Positions 1 through 10,898 of a stretch of DNA of 64,000 bases are shown piece after piece. The notes below the pieces were generated by a model. The model was not told where the DNA came from, did no database searches, and was given only the letters and a program-made list of their open reading frames with translations. The stretch is from Closterium sp. Naga37s-1 (lineage: Eukaryota; Streptophyta; Zygnematophyceae; Desmidiales; Closteriaceae). Positions within the stretch are counted from its first letter, which is position 1, and every line of letters begins with the position of its first letter. The stretch lies in the NCBI GenBank assembly GCA_947471745.1, contig CANJKZ010000409.1, forward strand, positions 62,001 through 126,000, read 5' to 3'. A program made the position numbers and the translations under genes.

Positions 1-531
1 ACCAATTGGTCTTCACCGTTTCAGCCACGTCGCTCTTCTTGGGCAGCACATACACCCAAGTCATGCGGGTGTAGACATCGACAATGGTGAGGAAGTACTC
101 AGCTCCAGCAGCTCCAAGCTTCAAGGGGCCCACCACGTCCATCACCACCTCATCAAGTTGTGCCTTCGCCGTTGCCTCCAAACTAGAGAACGGGAAACGG
201 GTGAACTTGGCTTGCATGCACGTCGGGCAGCCAAGTACCTCATCGGGTCCCCCCTCTACACTAGCTGCTGCAAGATGGGCAGGGCCACATGCCCCATGCA
301 CCGATGCAAGGTGAGCCAATCACACTCCCCCTTAGCTGAAGTCGGATTGGAGAATGCCGCGCTCGCAATTGCGCCCCACATGCTCTCTCCGTACTCCTCC
401 TCCACTGCTGCCTCGGGGTTCTCCTCACCCTTGTGCTGCTTCTTAGTTGCTGCACCACTCTCCTTGTGTTCACCGAGCTTGCTGGTCCCTCCAAGATTGC
501 ACTTCTTGGACTCATTCTCCTTAGCGCGACC
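1..531 (-). pseudogene. Copia element A, pre-integrase and integrase part (left of nested insertion)
   Basis: On the minus strand this encodes the GAG-pre-integrase region (a WLTLHRCMGHVALPILQQL stretch near 255-320) and the start of a Ty1/Copia integrase core (EYFLTIVDVYTRMTWVYVLP, about 40-100; the first Asp of the DDE triad lies just upstream in DEVVMDVVGPL). Integrase inserts the cDNA into chromosomes. Reading is partly interrupted. The element runs off the window at position 1, and at 531 it is cut by element 1. Protein sense resumes across the 6.96-kb insertion at 7491, so this and 7491-9852 are one element split by a nested transposon. Identification as Copia is firm from domain order; whether it was intact before the insertion cannot be told. 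Confidence 0.85.
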
Positions 532-661
532 TGTCAAATGTTATATCTGCTACAGTTTGTTTAGGCTGTAGTGGGGTAGTTACTATGGGGTACAGTAAGT
601 TTAGGGTTTCCTACTTGTACCCAACTCTTTCCTAGTTCAATCACTCTTGTTGATTCTGACA
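532..661 (+). repeat. 5' LTR of element 1
   Basis: 130 bp, TG...CA ends, followed immediately by a primer-binding site. Unusually short for a Copia LTR. It differs from the 3' copy at two positions (G/A and T/A in the middle third). No clear TATA box was seen. Confidence 0.95.
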
Positions 662-675
662 TGGTATCACGAGCC
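662..675 (+). promoter_or_regulatory. Primer-binding site of element 1
   Basis: TGGTATCACGAGCC directly follows the 5' LTR. It resembles the common Copia site TGGTATCAGAGC, complementary to the 3' end of initiator tRNA-Met, with one extra base after TCA. A related site follows the LTR of element 2 (45222). Confidence 0.75.
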
Positions 676-2008
676 TAGGTTAGCCACCTAGGACCGCTTA
701 CTACTACGGGCCCACTATTCCGCTAGACGCGCCCTCGTGCGCCCTACCTTTCGTGCGCCCTCGTGCGCCTTTCTCTGCTCGTGCGCCCTCGTGCGCCTTC
801 TTTCTGCTAGTGCGCCCTCGCGCGCCCCGCCCTTCGTTCTGCCCGCGCGCCGTCCTCTGCCCGTGCGCACGCAGCTCGCTAGCCGCCCACGCAGTTCGTA
901 CCGGCCTCACGCGGCCCCTCGAGCCGCCCGCGACCTGCCTGCACGTAGGCCGCCGCCCGTAGGCTGCCCGTTGCCCGCCCTCGCCCGTAGGCCGCCCTTA
1001 CGCTGCCCGTAGGCCGCCCATACGCCGCCCGTAGGCCGCTGCCGCCCGTAGGCAGCCCGTACGCCGCCCATAGGCCGCTGCCGCCCGTAGGCAGCCCGTA
1101 GGCAGCCCGTAGGCAGCCCGTACGCCGCCCGTAGGCCGCTCGCGCGCAGGCCGTAACCCGCGCGCCGCGGCTGCTGCACGCCGGCGCCTGCAGCCCGCCG
1201 GGACCCGCGCGCGTCGCCCCCTGCCTCTTCGCGACGCCGCTGCGGGACCCGCGCGTCGCCCCCGCCTCTTCGCGACGCCCTTACGAGACACGCGCGTCGC
1301 CCCCCGCCTCGTCGCGACGCCTCTGCGGGACCCGCGCGTCGCCCCTGCCTCTTCGCGACGCCCCTGCGGGACCCGCGAGGCGCGGCTCCTGCGCGTCGCG
1401 CCGCCCTAGCGGGACCCGGGCGTCGCCCCCGCTCGTCGCGACGCCCCTGCGGGGCCCGCGCGGCATCGCCCCTGCCCGCCGCGTCGCCCTGGCCTATCCC
1501 GCGCCCGCCCTTTGGACGGCCGCCCCTGCCTCGCCCTGCAGCAGCTGCCTTCCCGGCCCTGCCCCACCCTACAGCAGCTGCCGTCGCGGACTGCCCCGCC
1601 CTGCCGCAGCTGCCGACGCGGTTTGCCCCGCCCTGCAGCAGCTGCCGTCGCGGACTGCCCCGCCCTGCAGCAGCTGCCGTCACGGCCCCGCCCCACCCTG
1701 CAGCAACGACCGTCGCGGCCCTGTCCCTGCCCTGCACCAGCTGCCGTTGCGGCCCGGTCCCGCCCTGCAGCACCTGCTGCGGAGCCCCTAGCCGCAGTCG
1801 TCGCCCCGCCCTGCAACAGCTGCTGCGGAGCTCCCTGCCGCGGTCGCGGCCCCGCCCTGCCGCTGTAGCGGCCCCGCAGTCGCCTCCGTCGTGCGCCTGC
1901 CCTTCCCACCACTGGTGAGCACTGCCCTGCCCGCGCTGCTACCGCTACTACTGCTGCTACTGCTGTTCCTGCTGCTAATGCTTCTACTGCTGCTCCTGGC
2001 GTGGCCAG
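676..2008 (+). repeat. Long GC-rich tandem-repeat leader of element 1
   Basis: A 1.3-kb untranslated leader made of successive arrays of different short GC-rich repeats: GTGCGCCCTC units near 730-860, GCCCGTAGGC units near 945-1140, a roughly 45-bp unit containing GGGACCCGCGCGTCGCC and CTTCGCGACGCC near 1195-1465, and a roughly 30-bp unit containing CTGCAGCAGCTGCCGTCGCGG near 1530-1860. Very high GC leaves long open frames on both strands, which are not judged to be genes. Element 2 has an equally long but unrelated repetitive leader; element 3 keeps only about 190 bp. Confidence 0.8.
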
Positions 2009-5000
2009 ATGCAGCTCCAGGGCCGTCCGCGTGTGTCCCTCACGCCCCTGCAGCTTCGTGAGTGGTACGCCAGTTGGGGTTGTCGGGGTGGCCGTAGTGG
2101 GAGTCGTCCTGGAGTGGGTAGTTCGGGAGCTTCTTGTAGTGGCCCGGTGCAGCAGCAGCGTCGTCCGCGCGAGACTCATTCGCCCCAGCAGCTTCGTGAG
2201 TGGTACGCTTAGAGTCGAGGGTCGTTGAGTACTGTTCGCTGCCCGTACGTTATTAGCACGGGTGTCCGGACTGGTCAGCCTTGCGGGACGCGTGGTCACA
2301 AAGAGTCCCGCTGCTTCGCCCGTCTGAGCGACGCTTGGCGTACAGAGTTTGGCGACGACGCTGAGCTCCCCGACTGGGTGGAGCTGCTTAGGCAGAGGGT
2401 AGGTATCTTTGCTCTTGACTATGATGCTATTCTCACTGCAATGTATGCATTGTCTACTAGTGCCGAGGGAGCCTGTCACCTGTGTGTGCCGCCTGACCCC
2501 GGTATCCAGTCTGCTGCTCCAGGTGCCGGTGAGGCTGCCGCTCTAGGTGCTAGTGCGTCTGCTGCCCCTGGTCCTGGTGAGGCTGCTGCTCTAGGTGCAG
2601 GTGTGTCTGCTGCTTCAGGTGCTTGTGAGTCTGCGCCTTCAGGTACTGAGTCTACTGAGGCACTGCACACCTTCACACTGGACTCAGGTGCTTCTCGCTG
2701 TTTCTTTCGCGACCGCACTGCCCTCGAGCAGCTCCCTAGGCCGGTTGCTGTCTCCCTGGCTGACCCCTCAGGGGGTCCGGTCCTTGCGACCTCCACCACT
2801 GCCCTCCCTTGTCCTGCTGTCCCGTCCGGCACACTGTCGGGCCTTTACCTCCCCTCGTTCTCTACGAACTTGGTGGCGGGTTCTGCGCTCCAGGACGCGG
2901 GTGTTCACCAGTTCACCCCTGCCTACGAGCGTGTGACACACTGCACGTGTGCCCAGACGGGTCGTCACCTGGCTACCTTCACTAGGCAGCCGGGGTCGGA
3001 CTTGTACACACTGACCACTGAGTCCCCTCAGGTAGCGGCGTCTGCGTCTGCGTCAGGTCAGTTGTCCGCCCCCTGCTCGTGTCGCACCCTGTCGCACCGG
3101 ACGGTCCTCTGGCGCCACCGCCTTGGTCACCCTTCGATGCAGCGCCTTCGTGGCATGCACTCTCGTTTCCTTGTCTCGGGTCTCCCCAGGTCACTGCCTC
3201 CCCTGCCACCGTCCCCGGCCCCTCCTTGCCTTCCCTGTGTCGAGGGGCGGCAGCGTGCCACCCCTCACTCCTCTGAGTTTCCCCCGACAGAGGCTCCTCT
3301 GCAGACCCTTCACATGGACGTGTGGGGCCTAGCCCGCGTCCGTGGACAGGGTGGAGGGCGCTACTTCCTGCTGGTAGTGGACGACTACACGCGTTACACC
3401 ACGGTCTTCCCCTTGCGCACCAAGGGAGAGGTCCCTGCTGTCTTGATCCCTTGGATCCACGCTACCCGTCTCCAGCTGGAGAGGCGCTTTCGCACGGACC
3501 TTCCCGTTCTGCGACTGCACTCTGACAGAGGTGGTGAGTTTTCCTCCGGCCTCTTGGAGACCTTCTGTCAGGGGGAGGGCATTCGCCAGACGTTCACGCT
3601 TCCGGCCTCTCCTCAGCAGAATGGGGTTGCTGAGCGCCACATTGGCTTGGTCATGGAGGTCGCTCGTACCTCCTTGGTCCATGCGGCTGCCCCCCATTTT
3701 CTGTGGCCGTTTGCGGTCCGGTACGCCGCGCATCAGCTCAACCTCTGGCCCCGTGTCTCCGTTCCGGAGACCTCGCCGACACTGCGTTGGACGGGAGAGG
3801 TTGGCGATGCGTCTGTGTTCCGGGTCCGGGGATCTCGTGCCTTTGTCCGCGATACGTCCGCGGACAAGCTCTCCTCCCGCGCCGTTCCTTGTGTCTTCCT
3901 GGGCTTTGTCCCTGACGCGCCTGGCTGGCAGTTTTACCACCCCACATCGCGCCGTGTCTTCCCCTCTCAGGACGTCACGTTTGACGAGTCGGTCCCCTTC
4001 TACCGTCTCTTCCCCTACCGCACTGCCCCGCTCCCCCCTCCGCCGCTCTTCCTCACGCCAGGTGCTGCTTTGGTAGACAACCTGACTCCCCAGGGTCCTG
4101 CTCCCTCAGGTGTTTCCCAGGTAGACCCGGTCGAGCCTGTCGAGGTAGCTGTCGACTCTGGTCCTGCGCGAGGTACTGAGCGTGCTGAGCCTGAGCGTGC
4201 TGAGCATGGTGGTGCTGGGTCTGGGGGTACTGAGACTGGGGGTACTGAGCCTGGGGGTGCGGAGACTGGGGGTGCTGAGCCTGGGGGTGCGGAGACTGCG
4301 GGTGCTGACCCTGGGGGTGCGGAGACTGCGGGTGCTGAGCCTGGGGGTACTGAGCCTGGGGGTGCTGTGCCTGGGGGTGCTGCGCCTGGAGGTCCTGAGC
4401 CTGGGGGTGTTGCGCCTGGGGGCGCTCTCTCTTCCCAGCAGCTGCGTGAGTGGTACTCTCGGTATTGTCGCCGCCGCCGTGGTGCTGTGGACGCTGGAGG
4501 TGCTACTGGAGCTGGAGCTGAGGACGCTGGGCCTACTGGAGTTGGTGTAGCTGCTGACCCTGGGGTTGGCGCTGGAGGTGCTGGAGCCACTGGTCCTGGA
4601 GGTGCTCGTACTGGCGGTACTGGAGCTGCTGGGACTGGGGGTGCTACTGGAGCTGCTGGAGCTGGTCCTGCTGGAGGTGCTGCTGGTGCTGCTGGAGGTA
4701 CTGGAGCTGCTGGAGGTGCTACTAGTGCTGGTCCTGCTGGAGGTGCTGCTGGTGCTGCTGGAGGTACTGGAGCTGCTGGTGGTACTGAGGGAGTTGGAGC
4801 TGCTGCTGGAGGCTCTGGTGCTGTCTCTGCTGGTTCTGGGGGCACTTCACGGCCACAACCGTACTTCGTTCCCCTCCTTCAGCAGGTTCTTGGTCAGCCG
4901 CCTCCTCCTTGTCCTGCTCCCTCCTTAGAGTGTCCTCCGTCTGTCCAGTCGCTGTCACAGCTACCGCCTGCCTCGCCACTCCCTGGTCCTTCTCCCTACA

Positions 5001-7134
5001 CTGGTCCGACAGGAGGTCTTACGGAGCGTCGTGAGCCTGAGTCTCGTCCTGTGTCGCCTGAGTCTCGTTCTGCGTCACCTGTTCGTGCTGCTCGCACTGG
5101 TCGTCGTGTCCCGCGTCAGCGTCCTCCTGCTGTCCCATGCACTCACCAGATGACACTTCGTCCTTCCACTGCTCCACAGCGTGTCCCGCAGCCTTCTCCT
5201 CCTGCGTCCTCTCTTCCTGCCCTTGCTGACCCGGAGTCTGACTCTCTTCGTGCTGCTAGTCCTACTGTCACGCGTCTCCTGGCCACTGCTGTCACTGACC
5301 CTTCTTTTGAGTCAGCTGCTGCGTCTGCCTTAGTTGCTGTGCTTGTCGACTTTGCTGCTCACTGTCGTCTAGACTACGCTGCGAGTCTTGTTGCTGAGTC
5401 TGAGTCTGAGTCTGTCTGTCCTCCGTCCGTCGGGGGTGAGTGTGCTCTTGGCACGGACGTCCTTGAGGACAGGCAGGAGGAGTTTGAGTGCTTTGCCGCT
5501 GCTGTACCTCATCTCGTGTCCATGCTGATTGCACCTGAGGGAGACCCGGATGCACCAGACATCCCGACCCCGCACTCTTACGCTGAGGCGATCGCGGGTG
5601 AGTACTCCTCTCAGTGGCAGACAGCCATGGACGCAGAGATGGCATCCTGGAAGTCCACTGGCACTTACGTCGACGAGGTTCCCCCTCTTGGGGCGAACAT
5701 CGTCAGTGGCATGTGGATTTCAGGGTGAATCGGCCGCCAGGTTCTCCGCCTGTCTTCAAGGCTCGTTACGTTGCTCGAGGCTTCAGTCAGCGAGAGGGAG
5801 TAGACTTCTTCCAGACCTTCTCCCCCACCCCGAAGATGACCACTCTTCGGGTGCTGCTGCACGTTGCCGCTCAGCGTGACTACGAGCTTCACTCTCTTGA
5901 CTTCAGCACAGCTTTCTTGCAGGGCAGCCTGCACGAGGAGATCTGGCTGCGCCGCCCCCCTGGCTTCACTGGGTCGTTCCCTCCTGGTACCCAGTGGATC
6001 CTCCGGCGGCCGGTCTACGGTCTCCGCCAGGCGCCACGTGAGTGGCACGACACACTGAGGACTACACTTGCGGCTCTTGGGTTTGCGCCTTCTACTGCTG
6101 ACCCGTCGCTGTTTCTACGCACCGACACTTCGCTGCCGCCGTTCTACATCCTCGTGTACGTCGACGACTTGGTCTTTGCCACTGCTGACACTGAGGCTCT
6201 CGCCCTGGTGAAGTCGGAGCTGTAGAAGAGACACACGTGCACAGACCTGGGTGAACTGCGAAGCTACCTTGGCTTGCAGATCACCCGGGACAGAGCACGC
6301 CGCACCATCACCCTGACTCAGTCACACATGGTGCAGCAGGTCCTTCAGCGCTTCGGCTTCACCTGGTCCTCGGCACAGGCCACTCCTCTGGCTACAGGTC
6401 ACTCGCTCTCAGCTCCACCTTCGGACGAGTCCGTAGAGCCGAGTGGTCCTTACCCAGAGCTAGTTGGCTGCCTCATGTACCTGATGACTTGCACTCGTCC
6501 TGACCTCGCGTACCCTCTTGGCCTTCTGGCTCGCTACGTGGCTCCTGGTCGGCACCGAAAGGTGCACATGGATGCTGCTAAGAGGGTACTGCGCTACTTG
6601 TGCAGTACATCAGGCATGGGGCTCGTGCTTGGAGGGAGGAGCTCAGTTGTTCTCACTGGGCACTCAGACGCTTCTTGGGTTGACGACCAGGCTACTCAGC
6701 GGTCGTCACAGGGTTACACCTTCAGCCTTGGCTCTGGTTCAGTTTCTTGGGGTTCTACACGCTCGTCTTCAGTTCTCAGCTCTAGTTGTGAGGCTGAGAT
6801 CTACGCCACAGCCATGGCTGCACAGGAGTTACGCTGGCTCACCTACCTGCTGACTGACTTGGGAGAGCGGCCTCGTTCTCCTCCAGTGCTGTACGTCGAC
6901 AACAAGGCTACCATTGCCTTGTGTGAGGAGCACAGACTGGAGCACAGAACGAAGCACATCGCTCTGTGTTACTTCCTGGCTCGAGAGTTGCAGGAGCGTG
7001 GTCAGCTTCGCATGCGTTACGTGGCCACTCGGGCCAACACTGCTGATATATTCACCAAGGCACTTCAGTGTGGTGATCATCAGCGTTTCTGCACTATGCT
7101 AGGGCTTGTGCCCACCTTTCCTCACTTGCTGTAG
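2009..7134 (+). pseudogene. Gag-Pol polyprotein of Copia element 1 (two stops, one frameshift)
   Basis: Starts at ATG 2009. The Gag N-terminus has two QLREWYA modules (2051-2068, 2189-2206), then a zinc motif C-x13-C-x4-H-x4-C at 2240-2314. The aspartic protease LDSGAS is near 2680, the pre-integrase histidine region (WRHRLGHP) near 3110, and the integrase core about 3310-3900. A Gly/Glu/Pro-rich linker of 15-bp repeats spans 4150-4860 and carries a third QLREWY module (4439-4456). RT includes YVDDLVFA near 6155, and RNase H is about 6780-7080. Lesions: TAG at 2210-2212 and 6223-6225 where sister copies have CAG, and loss of one T near 5718, which moves the frame. The three open segments 2225-5728, 5614-6225 and 6274-7134 were therefore one protein. 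Confidence 0.93.
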
Positions 7135-7230
7135 GCTTTGCTTGTACTGTGTTATATATATATACCTGCATGCTTGCTTTGCTAGGTAGAGATCACTGTG
7201 CTGTTTGTGTTGCATATATGCCTCTGCATG

Positions 7231-7328
7231 TGAACTGGCCTTGTGGCCCTTTGCTTGTGCTCAGAGTGTGTGGTGACGTTGTGATCCACCCTGAGCTTGC
7301 TTTGCCTTTCTTGACTGGTCTTGTGACC
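7231..7328 (+). other. Conserved paired mini-hairpins in 3' noncoding region of element 1
   Basis: Two small inverted repeats with the same loop: GGCC-TTGT-GGCC at 7237-7248 and GGTC-TTGT-GACC at 7317-7328, 80 bp apart. They are separated by a segment containing GATCCACCCTGAGCTTGC. The same pair and the same intervening segment occur in element 2 (51795-51892) and element 3 (57505-57589). A role in RNA dimerisation, packaging or 3' processing is inferred only. Confidence 0.6.
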
Positions 7329-7360
7329 CCTTGCTCTCCCCCACTTTGCCTATGGGGGTG

Positions 7361-7490
7361 TGTCAAATGTTATATCTGCTACAGTTTGTTTAGGCTGTAG
7401 TGGGGTAGTTACTATGGGATACAGTAAGTATAGGGTTTCCTACTTGTACCCAACTCTTTCCTAGTTCAATCACTCTTGTTGATTCTGACA
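7361..7490 (+). repeat. 3' LTR of element 1
   Basis: 130 bp, preceded by a G-rich tract (TATGGGGGTG) and followed by the CGACC target duplicate. Two substitutions relative to the 5' LTR. Confidence 0.95.
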
Positions 7491-7963
7491 CGACCGTTCG
7501 CGCCATCGCCGCTACCAACCGCTTTACCCTTGGTGCTGACGCTTGCTGCCACTTGCCTCTTCTTAGGCATTGGGACCACAGGAATCTGCCACATCTCGTT
7601 GTAGACATCCCTATTCTCGTAAAGGTCCCATAGAATCCGCTCGCCAAGCCTCGCGGTTTAGGTCTTGGCTCCCTTCGAGCTCGTGTCCATGCCGGCCTTT
7701 TGCAACCGCCGCACGGAAATCAGGTTCGCAGCAAGGTTGGGCACCCAAAGCACGTTCTTGAGGCCCGCCATCTTCCCATCAGCACCCTTGAACATGGCCT
7801 TGCCCATGCCTTTCACCTCTGCTCGCTGCCCCAAAGCCGATGAGACATGCTTCACCGGTGACGGTTCGAGTTCGGTGAGCAAGTCCGCGCGAGGTGTCAT
7901 GCTATAGGTAGCGCCGCTATCGATCACCCAATAGTCCAGGGAGTGTAGGGTCACCTTCCCCAC
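7491..7963 (-). pseudogene. Copia element A protease region
   Basis: Minus-strand frame with a retroviral-type aspartic protease: DYWVIDSGATYSMT near 7890-7935 holds the catalytic DSG, and VLWVPNLAANLISVRRLQ near 7700-7755 is the conserved stretch that ends Copia proteases. The frame then runs toward 7495 and continues at 531 on the other side of element 1. The protease would process the element's own polyprotein. Confidence 0.85.
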
Positions 7964-8079
7964 AGCAGCAGGCTCCTCAAAGCCTTCATCTTTCTCTTGT
8001 GCAGCCGGTGTTTGAGTAGATACGAAGAATAATTGACCGGGAATCGATCGTCGCTCGAGTCTTTGCCGTTATCTTCGTT

Positions 8080-9076
8080 CTTCATATTTGCAGCTCCACC
8101 TCCGCGACCGCCACGGCCTCCACGGCCTCTTCCTCACCCTCCTCCTGCTCCTCTACCCTCTTGGCCTTGAGCAGGGGTCCATCCATCAGGGAGCTTGTAG
8201 CAATCGCGCCACATGTGTCCGCTCTTTTGGCAAAAATGGCAATCGCCTTCAAATCGGCCGCGACCGCGTCCATAGCTCTTATCGTCGCTGCCGTAACCGC
8301 CACTCCCGCAGCCTCCATTGAAGTTGTTGCTGCCCCTTCCACGGCCATACCCCTGGCCGATGCTTGCTGCCCCGGCGCCATCCGCACTTGCCAACTCACG
8401 GCGGCGGAAGTCCTCTTGAAGGATCGCTCGCTTCACGTCTTCAAGCGAGAGGCGGGGCAAGTCACGATTGAGGTTGATGATGAGCGAGGACCATGACTTT
8501 GGGAGTAAGGCCAGCAACTTGGTCTCTTTTTGGAGCTCACTGTAGTTCAAATCAGCTCCCTCAAGGGTTTGGAAAATTCGAAGAATTTCTGCACCCCTTC
8601 TTCCACGGGTTCATCATTTGGAAAAATCGTAGTGTCGCCATTTGCCGTTCCAACACCACCGTTACCGCCGCTGTTGCAGGAGCGTGTACACCTTTGAGAG
8701 CAGCCCATGCCTTTGGTCCCTTCTCTGGTTGGAATGGCTTAATGTGACGGATTTGGCTGCTCCCCAACGCTTGCCCAAGTAGGAGATAGCATTGTGCGCT
8801 CTTCTGCACCCACGGGCTCTTCTCCGGGTCGTTCTCGGGACGCTTCTCCGTTCCTTCCATCACCTCCAGCAGGTCATAGTGATCAAACAACTTCTCCATT
8901 CTGAAAGACCATTCAGCAAAGTTATCACCGTTGAACTTGTCAAGCCCGAACACTCTTGGTTCATCCCTAGAAGGTCCAAGAGTAGGTTGCACAGGCGCCA
9001 GGTCGGGGTTGACCTTGTGCTTGGGGTCCTCCACTGCCTCCAGCACCTCTGTCACCCCTTTCTTCAGGTCCAGCCA
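8080..9076 (-). pseudogene. Copia element A Gag (UBN2-type capsid and zinc knuckle)
   Basis: Minus strand. The capsid-like start (8561-9055) contains LDKFNGDNFAEWSFRMEKLF, typical of Copia Gag, then NYSELQKETKLLALLPKSW and an RGRG-rich segment before a classical zinc knuckle C-x2-C-x4-H-x4-C (CHFCQKSGHMWRDC, about 8205-8245). The coding is broken by at least one frameshift near 8550-8560, and the most plausible ATG (complement of 9076) is out of frame with the rest by one base. Gag would form the virus-like particle. Unlike elements 1-3, the zinc knuckle here has normal spacing. Confidence 0.85.
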
Positions 9077-9111
9077 TTATCGTAGCTGCTCCAAGGTGCT
9101 CTGATGCTACT

Positions 9112-9852
9112 TGTTATAGTCACAATAGGCTCTAAATGTGCCTAAAACGAAAGATAGAGTGCACAGTCGGATTTCTTCACAGCGCTTTAAACGTTCATAG
9201 CGTTCTGGTCACGGCTTCAAATGACCTGATTCAACTTGGATCTGAAGCGTCGTGAAGTCGCCCACAAGAAGAAATTTAGATCGCACGATTTCATTAAGAA
9301 TTGATGACACAACGTCGGTTTGAACGAACGGCACTATAGCAGCCACTATAGTCTTAGAACACAAATTAGGAAGAGTTACGAGTTGGGAACGTCTCCCAGC
9401 TCCTACAAACCCCAAGAGCCGAGGTACAGTGATGTGGAACAGTGCCACACTGTCCCCAACCACGAAGGGTCTCGAAATTACCCTTCACAAGGGCCAACAA
9501 CAAGTGAAATGCTACACTACACAAAGTAATGTAACTATTCTCAATATCTTGAGGTGTACCCTTTTTTCGCGGACTTCGCGATCACTTGAATCTTGAAACC
9601 AAGGCTCGGGTTCTTCATCACAAACTCATCCTTGAGTTCTTGATGGGTCTGCTGCACACACCTGCGATACACCGAACATTCTACACACGACAAAATAGAA
9701 ACCGCGCAACACACACAAACGACGAAATCGAAACCGCGCGAGACACACAATCGACGACGTAGACACGTGACTAGCGATGACTCGCTATTGACTCGACACA
9801 CACACATTCGACATCACGACTCATCATTCACACACTTATTCTAAGCGTGAAA
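9112..9852 (-). repeat. Probable 5' LTR of Copia element A
   Basis: Plus-strand TGTTATAG begins at 9112, directly beyond a primer-binding-like segment (complement of 9098-9111, containing GCATCAGAGCAC). The other end is placed at GAAACA (9852) because it gives TGTT...AACA termini. The second LTR lies outside the window, so the outer boundary is a guess. No coding sequence was seen inside. Confidence 0.4.
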
Positions 9853-9889
9853 CATATATTATCTCATGCCCTCATACCATTCCATGCAC

Positions 9890-10898
9890 ACACGCATGCA
9901 CGCACACGGACAACAAGCCGAGTGCAAACCGTAGGGTTGCACCAACACTTGCTCTACTGAGGCACGAGCGACACGCTGCTCGACCGGTTCGAGAAAAAAA
10001 TGGTGATGTGCGTCGACATCACCACGAACCACGACGTGACACAATTCTGGGCCTTTATACCCCTGAAGTTATTCACCTCTCAGCTTCCAAGTGTACTGAA
10101 ACACTTGGAAGCAGTTCAACGTTCCTCCCGCACCACTTTCAACTCCCTACCACACGTCAGGGCCGAATCACAAGCCTGACAACAAACCTTGTCCCCCGCA
10201 GGACTTCACACCTACCAGCAGCAACTGGGATGCCTCCTCTTCGCCACAGTGACATGCGGGCCCGATCTCTCCTACATCGCGAGCCAGTTGGCTCAGTACT
10301 CACGCATGCCAACGGCTGAGAATCTTCTGGATCTTCAGCGCGCTATGCAATTCTTCATCTCCACACCCAACATCAGGCTGTCCTACTCCCTCATTCACCC
10401 TCGTCGGCTACGTGGATGCCAATCACGCCATAGATCCCGACAATCGACGGTCAAGAACGGGCTTCCTGTTCAGGCTCAAGCCAATAGGGCCAATTTCATG
10501 GAATTCTTAGAAGAAGGAATTGGTTGCCCTGTTATCGGCAAAAACAGAATTCATCGCCGCGACAGCATCATTTTACGAAGGGCTCTATCTACAAAACCTC
10601 CCGCAGGAGGCGAAAGTTCCAAGTTCGCCGACCTTTCGCCTACATTGGGACAACCAGCGCGCGATCAGGATCGCGAACAAGTCCGAATCCGTCAATCGCA
10701 CCAAGCCCATCGTGCTGCGATATTTCTTTGTCAAGGACGAAGTTGACAAGGGTAAGGTCGACCTGACCTACTGCCTGACGAGTGACGTGACAGATGTTTT
10801 GCTCACGAAGCAACTGCCCCGTCAGCAGCATCAGCGTCGCTTGAACATGAGTGGCGTGGTCAAGCGAGTCAATTTGCTACGGCCAGGAATGAAGGGGG
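9890..10898 (+). pseudogene. Decayed Copia RT/RNase H tail (B/D family)
   Basis: Several plus-strand frames together match the C-terminal Pol of element D: VDITTNHDVTQF near 10012-10050, LGCLLFATVTCGPDLSYIASQLAQYS near 10228-10310, then RNase H segments FIAATASFYEGLYLQNLP and RLHWDNQRAIRIANKSESVNRTKPIVLRYFFVKD near 10545-10740. Multiple frameshifts make it a relic. It ends at a GAATGAAGGGGGG polypurine tract (to 10898), after which its LTR begins. The 5' part is missing; its left edge meets the LTR of element A. Confidence 0.85.

Larger units (their letters stand above)
532..7490 (+). mobile_element. Ty1/Copia LTR retrotransposon, element 1 (full-length, nested)
   Basis: A complete 6959-bp element with 130-bp LTRs at 532-661 and 7361-7490, both starting TGTC and ending GACA and differing at only two bases (about 98.5% identity). 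The 5-bp target duplication CGACC lies at 527-531 and 7491-7495. Internally it has a primer-binding site, a long GC-rich leader, one Gag-Pol reading frame and a purine-rich tract (about 7352-7360) before the 3' LTR. Domain order protease-integrase-RT-RNase H makes it Copia. The few LTR differences indicate recent insertion, yet the ORF already has two stops and a frameshift, so this copy is not autonomous. It sits inside minus-strand Copia element A. Confidence 0.95.

Noticed and set aside
907..2479. Long minus-strand open frames (288 and 357 codons) opposite the leader of element 1
   Set aside because: They consist of Arg/Gly/Ala low-complexity repeats in very GC-rich tandem DNA where stops are rare; no domains, and they lie antisense to a retrotransposon leader.
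4015..4845. 276-codon minus-strand frame rich in Pro and Ala
   Set aside because: Mirror of the Gly-rich Pol linker repeats of element 1; repeat periodicity explains its openness.
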